This document shows positions 42,354 to 51,425 of a stretch of 64,000 bases of DNA, piece by piece. Origin of the DNA: JAGXFP01 sp039714535 (GTDB lineage Bacteria > Desulfobacterota > Desulfobulbia > Desulfobulbales > JAGXFP01). The notes beneath the pieces are model-generated. The model saw only the letters and a list, made by a program, of their open reading frames with translations. It was not told the DNA's origin and did no database searches. The translations under genes were made by a program, and so were the position numbers. The stretch spans positions 82,807 through 146,806 of the forward strand of contig JBDLJC010000001.1 of NCBI GenBank assembly GCA_039714535.1, written 5' to 3'. Within the stretch, counting starts at the first letter, position 1; each line of letters begins with the position of its first letter.

Positions 42354-44423
42354 TTATTCCTTTGCGGCTTTGGCCTGTTCGATGATTTTTTCTGCCAGGT
42401 TCATCGGGACTTCTTCATAATGGGAAAATTCGGACTTGAATGAACCGCGGCCGGCGGTAATCGAATTCAAATCCGGGGCATACCTGAGGATCTCCGCCAT
42501 GGGGGTCTGGGCGTTGATAACTTCAAGCTTGTTCTCGGAATCCATACCCATTACCCGACCGCGTCTGCCATTAAGATCGCCGATTACATCGCCGACATAT
42601 TCTTTAGGGATCATGATGGTCATATCCATGATCGGTTCGAGGAGGACCGGGTTCGCCTCCTGGGCCCCTTTTCTAAAGGCAAGTGCGCCGGAGAGTTTGA
42701 AGGCCATTTCCGACGAGTCAACGGCATGGAAAGAGCCGTCGACCAAAGATACTTTGATGTCTACCACCGGGTATCCGGCGATTATTCCCTTCTCCATTGC
42801 CTCTAAAACGCCCTTTTCAACCGCAGGGATGTACGTTTTGGGGATGACGCCGCCAACGATCTTGTCCTCAAAGGCAAAGCCCCCGCCCTTGGCCAGCGGG
42901 GCGAGCTCGATCCAGCTATCGGCATATTGACCGTGGCCGCCGGTCTGTTTCTTGTGTTTGCCCTGGACCCTGGCCTTGCCCTTGATGGTTTCCTTGTAGG
43001 GGATTTTTGGCGCTTCAAGTTTCATCTCAACCCCGAATTTACGCTTAATCCGCTCGCCAATTACTTCCAGGTGGATTTGGCCAACGCCGGAGATCAGGGT
43101 TTGTCTGGTTTGCTGGTCCCTGGTAAGTTTGAGGGTGGGGTCTTCTTCAAGCATCTTGCTGAGAGAGGCGTGGAGCTTTTCCTCGTCTTTTTTATCGTCG
43201 GTGGTAATGGCGTACGAGATGCTTGGTGCGATCGGGACCAGTTCATCGAACACAACCGGGTCATCAGCACTGCAGATAGAGTCGCCGGTGACGGTTGCTT
43301 TGAGTTTAGCTATGGCAATAACCATGCCCGGCCCGGCGCTGTCAACTTTGCTCTGATTTTTCCCTTCCATCAGCAGAAGATGGCTGAACTTTTCGACGGT
43401 ATCTTTGCTTGAATTATAGAACGAGTCACCGCTTAGGGTGCCGGATACCACTTTAAGGATGGTAAGACGACCGGCATATGGGTCGGCTATGGTCTTGAAG
43501 ACTTGGGCGGAAAAAGGGGCATCCAGGGTCGGCTGGCGTTCGATAATATCGCCGGTCTTGGGGGCGGTGCCAATCTGGGCCGGGCAGTCGCACGGTGCTG
43601 CCATAAAATCATTGATTAAGTCAAGCAGGAGGACTGTGCCTGAATTGGCGGTGGCTGCGGCTAAGGTAACCAGGCTGATATCGCCGCTTTTGACGGCTTT
43701 TTTCAGGCCACTGTGCAGATCTTCATCGGTTAGTTCACCTTCTTCAAGGAATTTTTCGATCAGCTCGTCGTCGGTTTCAGCGACCTGCTCCATGAGATTG
43801 TCCCGATATAGGGCAAGATCGTCAGCCATGTCCTCCGGGATTTCACTCTCTTTAACCGTACCGTTATCGCCGGCAAACATGTACGCTTTCTGGGTGAGGA
43901 CATCGATTATTCCCTTGAAGTTGTCTTCTGAGCCAATGGGTAAATGGATAACGGCCGGTTTAAAGGGCAGTTCGTTTTTGATCCCAGCCAGGGTCGTCTC
44001 AAAATTGGCCCTTTCCCGATCCATTTTGTTGATGACGATAAACGAGGGCAGGTGCTGGTTACAGACAAAATCGGCAATCTTTTCGGTCTGGCTCTTGAGG
44101 GCTTGGTTGGCTTCTATGACGAAGAGGGCATTGTTGGCTATTTTGGCCGCGAAGGCGGCATCGTTTAAAAAGTTATCGTCACCGGGGGTGTCGATCAGAT
44201 AAATCGAGTTCTTTTGCCAACTGTAATGGTTGAAGGATGCGTTGATTGTTGCCTTGTGCCTGATTTCCTCGGCATCGAAATCCATCACCGAAGAACCATC
44301 GTCCACCTTGCCGAGCCGCTTGGTTTTGCCGGCGGTAAAGAGTAGAGCTTCTGTCAAGGATGTTTTGCCGCTTTTACCGTGACCGAAAATTGCTACATTC
44401 CGAACCAGATTAATATCCTGCAT
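42354..44423 (-). CDS. Elongation factor G paralogue
   Basis: The 689-aa translational GTPase has G1 GHGKSGKT (14-21), G3 DTPGDDNF and G4 NKMD. Domains II to V follow, with YKETIKGKARVQGKHKKQTGGHGQYAD and a C-terminal GDLNGRRGRVMGM. The GHGKSGKTSL loop and a divergent domain I place it with EF-G type 2/EF-G-like proteins rather than the housekeeping FusA encoded in the str operon. GGAGG precedes the ATG. It may act in ribosome recycling or in stress. Confidence 0.88.
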   Translation of the reverse strand: MQDINLVRNVAIFGHGKSGKTSLTEALLFTAGKTKRLGKVDDGSSVMDFDAEEIRHKATINASFNHYSWQKNSIYLIDTPGDDNFLNDAAFAAKIANNALFVIEANQALKSQTEKIADFVCNQHLPSFIVINKMDRERANFETTLAGIKNELPFKPAVIHLPIGSEDNFKGIIDVLTQKAYMFAGDNGTVKESEIPEDMADDLALYRDNLMEQVAETDDELIEKFLEEGELTDEDLHSGLKKAVKSGDISLVTLAAATANSGTVLLLDLINDFMAAPCDCPAQIGTAPKTGDIIERQPTLDAPFSAQVFKTIADPYAGRLTILKVVSGTLSGDSFYNSSKDTVEKFSHLLLMEGKNQSKVDSAGPGMVIAIAKLKATVTGDSICSADDPVVFDELVPIAPSISYAITTDDKKDEEKLHASLSKMLEEDPTLKLTRDQQTRQTLISGVGQIHLEVIGERIKRKFGVEMKLEAPKIPYKETIKGKARVQGKHKKQTGGHGQYADSWIELAPLAKGGGFAFEDKIVGGVIPKTYIPAVEKGVLEAMEKGIIAGYPVVDIKVSLVDGSFHAVDSSEMAFKLSGALAFRKGAQEANPVLLEPIMDMTIMIPKEYVGDVIGDLNGRRGRVMGMDSENKLEVINAQTPMAEILRYAPDLNSITAGRGSFKSEFSHYEEVPMNLAEKIIEQAKAAKE

Positions 44424-44467
44424 GGATGCCTCCGTTATAGAAGTTTGATGGCGTCACAAAAAATCCG

Positions 44468-44572
44468 ATCTACGGCGTCGTAGCGCCTTTTTGTTCGTTC
44501 GGCATACCACATGTATGGCCTCACTCACAAAAACACATTACTCCTCGGAGTCTCACTCCGTTCGCTTACCTG
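44468..44572. repeat. Dispersed intergenic repeat, composite copy
   Basis: GATCTACGGCGTCGTAGCGCC (44468 on) resembles 1578-1600. Further right, ACTCCTCGGAGT is a small palindrome leading into TCGGAGTCT...CGCTTACCTG (44545-44572). Both repeat types are thus found together in the 694-nt gap before murJ. Confidence 0.6.
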
Positions 44573-44656
44573 TTTATCGAATTTTTTGCTTAGCCATCCC
44601 GAGACTTTTTACGAGACCATCAAATTTAACCGGTAAAATATCAAGCTATGCAGATG

Positions 44657-44704
44657 TGCCGGGTCGTGGGCGATGTTTTGTCCGATGATCCTGGGAACCC
44701 GGCA
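44657..44704. other. Stem-loop in the long gap upstream of murJ
   Basis: TGCCGGGT (44657-44664) and ACCCGGCA (44697-44704) pair perfectly across a 32-nt loop that holds a GGGC/GTCC inner pair. It could be part of a structured leader or small RNA. The rest of 44573-45117 shows nothing else I can name. Confidence 0.35.
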
Positions 44705-45117
44705 AACTGTTTGGTGCGTATTGTGCGATACTTCGAGACCTTGTAATCGTTAATTCTTACTATCAGGGGGCCTAATCTCAAAGGAAAAATTCTCATTTAA
44801 GAAAAAAATATTGGGGTGAAGGTTGTCAGTAACAAACGGTAAAGAGAAATAAGGGCAGATAACTTAATCACTTGCTATAAACCTGGATAAATTTTCCTGT
44901 AAGCATTATTAGGCTGGAACTGGTCTTGAAAATCATGAGTTTTGCCGGTGTTGGGTGTCGTCGCTGTTGTCATCCGCCCCGCAAATTGCTAAGTTTGCCT
45001 TGGAATTAATTGTTTTCCGGTCATTACTGAAGCTCAGTTACTTTGGAAATATTTGTTAACCTTCTGATTTATTGATCAAATGGCAGCCAGAAATTATTTA
45101 GATAAGGACTTTTCTCA

Positions 45118-46713
45118 ATGAAAAAACCGGCAAAGGATACCGGCCGTATTGCCCGGTCGGCCGGCACGGTCAGTATTGCCGTGCTGTGCAGCAGGGTACT
45201 TGGCCTGATCAGGGAGCAGGTCTTTGCCTTTCTGTTCGGCGCCGGTTTTGCCTATGATGCCTTTGTGGTCGCCTTCCGGATTCCCAATCTGCTTAGGGAC
45301 CTGTTCGGCGAAGGAGCATTAAGTGCCGCCTTCGTCACGGTTTTCTCTGATTATGAAGTCAATCGTAGTAAGCGGGATAGCCTGCGGTTGGCCGGAAATG
45401 TCATGGTCTTTTTTGTAATTATCTTGAGTGTGATTACCCTGTTGGGAATCTGGCAGGCTGAAAATATTGTCCGCTTGCTGGTCCAAGCCAAGTTTGAGTT
45501 GACTCCGGGCAAGGTGGAATTGACCAGATTGATGACGGTCATCATGTTTCCCTTTTTGATTTTGGTCTCGTTATCTTCGGTTTGTATGGGAATCCTCAAC
45601 ACCCGCGGCCATTTCTTTATTCCCTCGGTGTCCTCCGCCTTCTTTAATCTGGGTTCGATACTCGGTGGCGTCGGCCTGGCCTTGGTTATGCCTAAGTACG
45701 GCCAGCCGCCAATTGTCGGCATGGCTGTTGGTACCCTGATCGGTGGGGTGCTGCAGCTGGTCGGCCAGTTCCCTTCCCTCAAAAAGGCCGGTTTTCGTTT
45801 CGTGCCGAATCTTGATCTGACCGATCCCGGTCTGCACCGGATTATTCGGTTGATGGTGCCGGCGGTGGCGGGGTTGGCCGCCCTGCAGATTAATGTGTTC
45901 ATCAATAGCTTTTTCGCCTCGTCGCTTCAGGAGGGCAGTCTGTCCTGGCTGAATTACGCCTTTCGGCTCTTCATGCTGCCGGTGGGGGTGTTCGGGGTGG
46001 CCGTTTCCATTGCCGCCCATCCGGTTATGGCTCGTCAGGCGGCAACCGGCAGTGTGACCGGTCTCAAAGAGTCATATGTATCGACCTTGACGATTGCTTT
46101 TTGTCTAACGATTCCAGCTGCCGCCGGTCTCATTATCCTGGCTGAACCGATAATCAGGCTGATCTTTCAGTATGGGCGCTTTGATGCATTTGCAACGGCC
46201 ATGACCTCCCAGGCCCTGGTCTATTACGCGATCGGCCTTGCCTCTTATGCGGCGGTCAAGGTGACGGTGCCGGTTTTCTATAATATTAACCATACCCGTA
46301 CGCCGGTGGTTGGGAGTTTCCTGGCCGTGCTGATAAATCTGCTGGTAATTCTGCTCTTGATTGATCATCTCCAGCACCGGGCTCTGGCTCTGTCGATCTC
46401 CTGTGCCATGACCGCTAATTTTATGTTCCTGTTTGTTGTTCTTTATCGTAAGTTGTCGGGTCTGCCCCTGCAGTATCTGGCGGGGGGATTTATAAAGGTG
46501 TTGCTTGCCTCATTGGCTATGATCGGCTGGTTGCTGGCGTTGGATGGTCTCTTGGGCTTGCGGGCGGCAGGCAGCAATATTATTGTCGATATGTTGATGC
46601 TGGCCATCTGCATTACTTCAGGGGTAGTTGTTTACGGAGTGGTGCTTTACAAGCTGAATCTGCCGGAGTTACAACTGGTTGTCGAAAGGCTGAAAGAAAG
46701 ATTGTCCGGTTAG
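45118..46713 (+). CDS. murJ: Lipid II flippase MurJ
   Basis: MurJ moves lipid II across the inner membrane for peptidoglycan synthesis. The 531-aa protein has about fourteen hydrophobic segments and the N-terminal MurJ/MviN pattern SRVLGLIREQVFAFLFG, DAFVVAFRIPNLLRDLFGEGALSAAFV. Later segments include LIFQYGRFDAFATAMTSQAL. Basic residues in the central cavity region are present. AAGGAC stands 10 nt before the ATG. It has its own long leader region and no tight neighbour. Confidence 0.96.
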   Translation: MKKPAKDTGRIARSAGTVSIAVLCSRVLGLIREQVFAFLFGAGFAYDAFVVAFRIPNLLRDLFGEGALSAAFVTVFSDYEVNRSKRDSLRLAGNVMVFFVIILSVITLLGIWQAENIVRLLVQAKFELTPGKVELTRLMTVIMFPFLILVSLSSVCMGILNTRGHFFIPSVSSAFFNLGSILGGVGLALVMPKYGQPPIVGMAVGTLIGGVLQLVGQFPSLKKAGFRFVPNLDLTDPGLHRIIRLMVPAVAGLAALQINVFINSFFASSLQEGSLSWLNYAFRLFMLPVGVFGVAVSIAAHPVMARQAATGSVTGLKESYVSTLTIAFCLTIPAAAGLIILAEPIIRLIFQYGRFDAFATAMTSQALVYYAIGLASYAAVKVTVPVFYNINHTRTPVVGSFLAVLINLLVILLLIDHLQHRALALSISCAMTANFMFLFVVLYRKLSGLPLQYLAGGFIKVLLASLAMIGWLLALDGLLGLRAAGSNIIVDMLMLAICITSGVVVYGVVLYKLNLPELQLVVERLKERLSG

Positions 46714-46820
46714 CGGCTAAGCCGTCGTTCAAAAACAATTTTAATCTTGAGATGGTTTGCGCGGCATCAGGATGTTGTAACGAAGTGGTCAGGAATTTTA
46801 TGGTTTTTTCGTAACGGCTC

Positions 46821-47567
46821 CTAATTCCCTGGGGCCAGGGTTCTTAATAACTGGAACTGGGATAGAATGGCGGGTACGGCGGTATCGACCCTGAGGATGC
46901 GGGGGCCGAGCGAGAAACAGCTGAAACCCTGTTGGCGGAACAGGTCTATTTCAAAATCCACCCAGCCGCCCTCCGGGCCGATGGCGATTAGGGACGGACT
47001 GGCTGATTCGGCTAATAGGGACGGGGTGAGTTCTTTTTCCCCGCCGGGATGGGCGACCAGCTTGACCGGGCAATCTTGAACGGTTTCGGGTAAATAGTCT
47101 TCGACAAAGGGCCGAAAGCGGTGGTGGATGGATATTTCCGGCAACCTGGTGTCCATGGCCTGCTCCAAACCAAGGAGTAGGTACTCGCGGAGGTTGTCCT
47201 CGGTCAGGAGGGAGGCCTTGAAAAAGCTTTTCTCAACCCGGTTGGCGTTGATCAGGAAAATCTTTTCAATACCTAGTGAGGCGGCTTGGGCCAGGACCCT
47301 TTTTAGCATGATGGGCCGGGGTAGGGCGAGGATTAGGCTGGTCGGTGTTTTTGGCGGCGGCGGGGTGTCGGTCTCGACCGTCACTACGACTAGGCCGGGC
47401 TCAATATTATGGATCAGGCCGGAGCCAATCAAGCCGTTGATAATCCCGATCCGGATCGTATCGCCTTTCTTGCTGCGCAGGGTTTTGCGAATATGGGTGG
47501 CTCGGCGGCCGGTGAGGGTTACTGATCGTTCTTTTATTTCCAGGGGATCGATGAGGATCAGGTTCAT
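46821..47567 (-). CDS. rsmE: 16S rRNA m3U1498 methyltransferase RsmE
   Basis: RsmE methylates U1498 of 16S rRNA using SAM. The 248-aa SPOUT-fold protein has an N-terminal PUA-like region (HIRKTLRSKKGDTIRIG), then ALPRPIMLKRVLAQAASLGI and EQAMDTRLPEI. The SAM knot is IAIGPEGGWVDFEIDLF, followed by LGPRILRVDTA, where Asp replaces the more usual Glu. It is convergent with murJ and divergent from waaA. Confidence 0.93.
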   Translation of the reverse strand: MNLILIDPLEIKERSVTLTGRRATHIRKTLRSKKGDTIRIGIINGLIGSGLIHNIEPGLVVVTVETDTPPPPKTPTSLILALPRPIMLKRVLAQAASLGIEKIFLINANRVEKSFFKASLLTEDNLREYLLLGLEQAMDTRLPEISIHHRFRPFVEDYLPETVQDCPVKLVAHPGGEKELTPSLLAESASPSLIAIGPEGGWVDFEIDLFRQQGFSCFSLGPRILRVDTAVPAILSQFQLLRTLAPGN

Positions 47568-47645
47568 GGTATCTACTTTTAATGAATTCCAGCTGCTGTT
47601 TTGTCTGTTGAATATAATCGAACAGAGAAGGTAAACTAAATCTCC

Positions 47646-48938
47646 ATGCTGTTGATCTATAACCTGTTACAAATAATTCTGGTAATTTTTCTGCTGCCGA
47701 TTCTGCTGGTGTTCGTGTTACTGACCCCTAAATATCGCAAGGCAACGTGGCTGCGGCTCGGTTTTGGTTTGCATGATCTGGTGCGGCATCTTTCGGTTGG
47801 CCGACCGCGGATCTGGGTCCATGCCCTGTCGGTTGGCGAAGTCTCTTCGGCTCGGGCCCTGGTTCGGAGACTCAAGCAGGAGTATCCCGATGGCGTCTTG
47901 ATCTTTTCGGCCTCGACCAGTTCGGGCCACAGATATGCGGCCTCGGTCTTGGCTGGGCAGGTGGATATACAGGTGCCATTTCCCCTGGATCTTTTTTGGA
48001 GTGTGGAGCGATTTGTCCGGCTTCTTGCCCCGGATGTTTTTGTCTTGGTCGAGACGGACCTCTGGCCGAATTTCCTTGCTTCACTCGAACGCCATGGCGT
48101 CCCGGCCTTGCTGGTCAATGGGCGAATATCCGCAGAGTCGTTTCAGAAGTATCTTCGGTTCAGGTTCCTTTTTACTCCCCTGTTCAGGAGCTTTAAATAT
48201 ATGGCCATGCAGACCGAGGCCGATGCCGGGAAGATGAAACAGCTGGGGGTATCGGCTGATCGTTTGCTTGGCCTTGGCAACCTCAAGTACGGGGTGCTGG
48301 ATGAATCGGGCCAACCCAGTCTGAGCAGGCGAACCCTGGCGGCCGAGGAACTGGCCGATAAACGACTCTGGGTTGCTGGTTCCACCCATCCAGGCGAAGA
48401 GGAAATAATCCTCAAGGTATATCAGCAGTTACGGCGGGTCTTTAATGATCTCTATTTGATCATCGCGCCGCGTAATGTCGAGCGTGGGGGGGAGATAGCT
48501 GCTATGGCCGGCAACTTAGGTCTTAAGGCGGTCCGTCGTAGTGAGGGGGGCAGTCTGGCCGATGACCTGTTAATCCTTGATACACTTGGTGAGTTGGCCG
48601 CTGTTTACGGATTAGCTGACTTTGCCTTTGTCGGCGGGAGTCTGGTCAGGGAGAGGGGCCATAATCCTTTGGAACCGGCGGCCTTTGCCAAGCCCGTTAT
48701 CTTTGGGCCCTATATGGAAGATTTTACTGAGATTGCCGGGGATCTGCTTGCTGTTGGCGGGGCATGCAGAGTTGATGGTGAAAAGGCGATGATCTCGATT
48801 CTTGAAAAATGGCTGGGCGACGATAAAGACCGGCAGGCGGCCGGGCAATGTGCGGCTCGTTTTGTCGAAGATCAGGGTGGGGTGACGGCTAGGCATGTCG
48901 ACCTGGTGCGCCAGGTAATTAATGAGAGAAAAGAGTGA
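47646..48938 (+). CDS. waaA: 3-deoxy-D-manno-octulosonic acid (Kdo) transferase
   Basis: WaaA (KdtA) adds Kdo to the lipid IVA precursor at the inner membrane. The 430-aa protein has one N-terminal membrane anchor and two GT-B domains, with IWVHALSVGEVSSARALVR, VETDLWPNFLASLERHGVP, a VAGSTHPGEEE segment and FAFVGGSLVRERGHNPLEPAAF. Its stop codon overlaps the lpxK start (TGATG), so lipid A enzymes are coupled here. Confidence 0.95.
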   Translation: MLLIYNLLQIILVIFLLPILLVFVLLTPKYRKATWLRLGFGLHDLVRHLSVGRPRIWVHALSVGEVSSARALVRRLKQEYPDGVLIFSASTSSGHRYAASVLAGQVDIQVPFPLDLFWSVERFVRLLAPDVFVLVETDLWPNFLASLERHGVPALLVNGRISAESFQKYLRFRFLFTPLFRSFKYMAMQTEADAGKMKQLGVSADRLLGLGNLKYGVLDESGQPSLSRRTLAAEELADKRLWVAGSTHPGEEEIILKVYQQLRRVFNDLYLIIAPRNVERGGEIAAMAGNLGLKAVRRSEGGSLADDLLILDTLGELAAVYGLADFAFVGGSLVRERGHNPLEPAAFAKPVIFGPYMEDFTEIAGDLLAVGGACRVDGEKAMISILEKWLGDDKDRQAAGQCAARFVEDQGGVTARHVDLVRQVINERKE

Positions 48939-49972
48939 TGAATAAATTGCGCCGATTGGCCTTTCTTTTGGGGCGGCCGCTGTCTCCCCTGTACGGAGCC
49001 CTGATGAGAAAAAGGGCCGATTGGTACCGATCCGGGGTCATGGAGAGTATCGACTTGTCTGTACCGGTGATCAGTGTCGGTAATCTGACCATGGGCGGCA
49101 CCGGTAAAACGCCGCTGACAATATATGTCGCCGAATGTCTGTTGGCCGCCGGTTATAAGCCGGCGATAGTTAGTCGTGGTTATGGTGGTAAAGCTCGCCA
49201 GGAGGTTAATCTGGTTAGTGACGGTAAACAATGCCTGCTTGATGTCGTCCAGGCTGGAGATGAGCCCCGCTTAATGGCCGAGGCCCTGTCGGGAGTAGCT
49301 GTCGTCACCGGGGTGAAAAGACCGGTAGCCGCGGATTTTGCGGTTAAAGAGCTGGGGGTGGATGTTGTCATTCTGGATGACGGTTTTCAGCACATGGCCC
49401 TGCAGCGCGATCTTGACTTGGTCCTGTTTAAGGCTCCAGGTTTTATGGGGAATGGCCGAGTCTTTCCAGGCGGTGAACTGCGGGAACCGGTCAAGGCCCT
49501 GGGCCGAGCCCATGCCTTTGTGCTTACCGGGATTGATCGTCAAAATCAACTGGCGGCGGAGGATTTTAAAAAGTTTCTTGGCGAGGAATTCCCTGGCAAA
49601 CCGGTTTTTATGGCGGGATATCGTTTTAAGTCTCTAATTGATCAGGCCGGCGAGTCGGTTGGCAAAGAGGTTCTTAATCAAAAGCTCTACGGTTTTTGTG
49701 GGTTGGCTGAACCGGGTGGCTTTTTGCGGACAATCAGTGAGCAGGGGGGGAGCCTCTTTGGTTTTTCTGTTTTTCCTGATCATCATCCCTACACTGTGAC
49801 TGATTTGGATAATCTGGTTGCCGCTGCCGGTGATTTTGGTTGTGATGCCCTGTTGACTTCGGAGAAAGATATGGTCAAGCTAAGGGATCTTCCCTGTCGT
49901 CTGCCGATTTACGCTCTCACTGTTGAATTAGATCTTCCCGCATCGTTCCGGAGCCTGTTGCTGGCCATTTGA
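48938..49972 (+). CDS. lpxK: Tetraacyldisaccharide 4'-kinase
   Basis: LpxK phosphorylates the 4' position of the lipid A disaccharide. The 344-aa membrane-associated protein has an N-terminal anchor helix, the P-loop MGGTGKTP (52-59), IVSRGYGGKA and VVILDDGFQHMALQRDLDLV (DDGFQH catalytic loop). ATG 48938 overlaps the waaA stop as TGATG. A GTG three bases upstream is in the same frame. Confidence 0.95.
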   Translation: MNKLRRLAFLLGRPLSPLYGALMRKRADWYRSGVMESIDLSVPVISVGNLTMGGTGKTPLTIYVAECLLAAGYKPAIVSRGYGGKARQEVNLVSDGKQCLLDVVQAGDEPRLMAEALSGVAVVTGVKRPVAADFAVKELGVDVVILDDGFQHMALQRDLDLVLFKAPGFMGNGRVFPGGELREPVKALGRAHAFVLTGIDRQNQLAAEDFKKFLGEEFPGKPVFMAGYRFKSLIDQAGESVGKEVLNQKLYGFCGLAEPGGFLRTISEQGGSLFGFSVFPDHHPYTVTDLDNLVAAAGDFGCDALLTSEKDMVKLRDLPCRLPIYALTVELDLPASFRSLLLAI

Positions 49973-50178
49973 GTTTTTTGCCGTCGACCTTCAGTTAATC
50001 TGACAACGTTAAGGTGTTTTGATTTGCCATCGTTGTGTTTTTTTTTCCACAAATATCCGATGTCTTTCTGGCGTTGTTGTGTTTTCGTCCTGTTTAACCC
50101 CTTGTTTATGCATGTTTTTGCGTGGTAGTCGTTTTTGTCGTCATTGTGGCCCGTTAATTGCACTGATACTGGCGAGGG

Positions 50179-50206
50179 TTGCACTGTGGTTGTAACCACA
50201 TACATT
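50179..50206 (+). promoter_or_regulatory. Promoter with palindromic spacer upstream of lpxC
   Basis: TTGCAC (50179-50184) and TACATT (50201-50206) are separated by exactly 16 nt. Those 16 nt form a palindrome, TGTGGTT-GT-AACCACA (50185-50200). A regulator bound there would occlude or distort the promoter. The lpxC ATG is 36 nt further on. Confidence 0.5.
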
Positions 50207-50241
50207 CTGAATACAAGAGAAATTAAGATATTGGGATCCAC

Positions 50242-51240
50242 ATGAAAGGCTTTTTGAAGAAAATTCATCCTCACCAACATACCCTGAGTAAAGAGATTAG
50301 TTTCAGTGGTATCGGTTTGCACTCCGGGCTGCCTATCGCAATGAAGATCAAACCGGCCAAGCCCGATACCGGTATTCGCTTTTTTCGTACGGATCTTCAA
50401 CAAGAGATTCCCGCGATGATGGACAGGGTAGTTGATACCACTCTGGCAACGACTATCGGGGCAAACGGTGCTTCTGTTTCGACCACGGAACATCTGCTGG
50501 CCGCTTTGGCCGGACTGGGGATCGACAATGCACTTGTCGAATTGAATGGTCCCGAGGTTCCGATCATGGATGGCAGCTCCGCTCCTTTTGTTCACATCAT
50601 CAAACGAATTGAACGCAAGCGTCAGGATGTCTGCCGGAAATTACTCAAGATTACCAAGGAGATATCATTTCAGGCCGGTGACACCATGATCCGCTTGCTC
50701 CCGTACGATGGTTATAAGGTTACCTGCGAGATTGATTTTGATCATCAGTTGATTCGCAAGCAGAAATATACGGTGGATGTCAATTCCAAGAGGTTTATTA
50801 AGGAGATCTCTGCGGCCCGGACCTTTGGCTTCATGGATCAGATTGAGGAACTCAGGGCCAATGGCCTGGCACTTGGCGGCTCCCTTGCAAACGCGGTGGT
50901 TATCGATCAGACCAAGGTGCTTAATATTGAGGGGTTGCGCTTCTCTGATGAGTTTGTCCGCCACAAGGTTCTTGATCTTATCGGTGATCTGGCTCTGCTT
51001 GGCTGCCAAATAATCGGTCGTGTCGTGGCCTCAAAATCTGGTCATGGTCATCATCTTGGTTTGATGAAGGAGATTGTGGCCCATCCGGAGTGTTGGGAAT
51101 TTGTGACTCTGGAGAAAAACGAGAAAGAGGGCGTGCTGGCCAAAGTAGTTTCCTCGACCAAGGAAGCTGGCAACTTGATCCTGCCCTTTCTGGTTCCCTC
51201 TAATCCGGTGGCAACGGCACCTTCTTTGCGAGGCTCCTGA
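50242..51240 (+). CDS. lpxC: UDP-3-O-acyl-N-acetylglucosamine deacetylase
   Basis: LpxC is the zinc deacetylase that commits precursor to lipid A synthesis. The 332-aa product shows ISFSGIGLHSG, the zinc-binding STTEHLLAALAGLGIDNAL, VPIMDGSSAPFV and RHKVLDLIGDLALLG with further zinc ligands, and a HGHHLGL segment. It has about 25 extra C-terminal residues relative to the E. coli enzyme. A palindromic promoter region lies upstream, and a strong terminator lies downstream. Confidence 0.97.
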   Translation: MKGFLKKIHPHQHTLSKEISFSGIGLHSGLPIAMKIKPAKPDTGIRFFRTDLQQEIPAMMDRVVDTTLATTIGANGASVSTTEHLLAALAGLGIDNALVELNGPEVPIMDGSSAPFVHIIKRIERKRQDVCRKLLKITKEISFQAGDTMIRLLPYDGYKVTCEIDFDHQLIRKQKYTVDVNSKRFIKEISAARTFGFMDQIEELRANGLALGGSLANAVVIDQTKVLNIEGLRFSDEFVRHKVLDLIGDLALLGCQIIGRVVASKSGHGHHLGLMKEIVAHPECWEFVTLEKNEKEGVLAKVVSSTKEAGNLILPFLVPSNPVATAPSLRGS

Positions 51241-51274
51241 TTGCCAAAAGATTAGATTGAGATATTTTGCTATC

Positions 51275-51314
51275 AAGGCCCAGCGGAACTTAGTTTCGGC
51301 TGGGCCTTTTTTTT
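51275..51314 (+). terminator. Terminator after lpxC
   Basis: AAGGCCCAGC (51275-51284) pairs with GCTGGGCCTT (51299-51308) across a 14-nt loop, followed by a T8 run. Confidence 0.92.
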
Positions 51315-51425
51315 AGATTAGTAAAAATATATTTGTCATAGTCAGGTATTTTCTCTACTATCACTTATCTAAATATTCTTTGAATCTTATGATTTTGACT
51401 ATTCTTGGCTCTAATGGAGATAAAT

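Noticed and set aside
44697..44720. c-di-GMP (GEMM) riboswitch suggested by CGGCAAAC
   Set aside because: The required GAAA tetraloop receptor partner and GACGCAAAGCC segment are absent.
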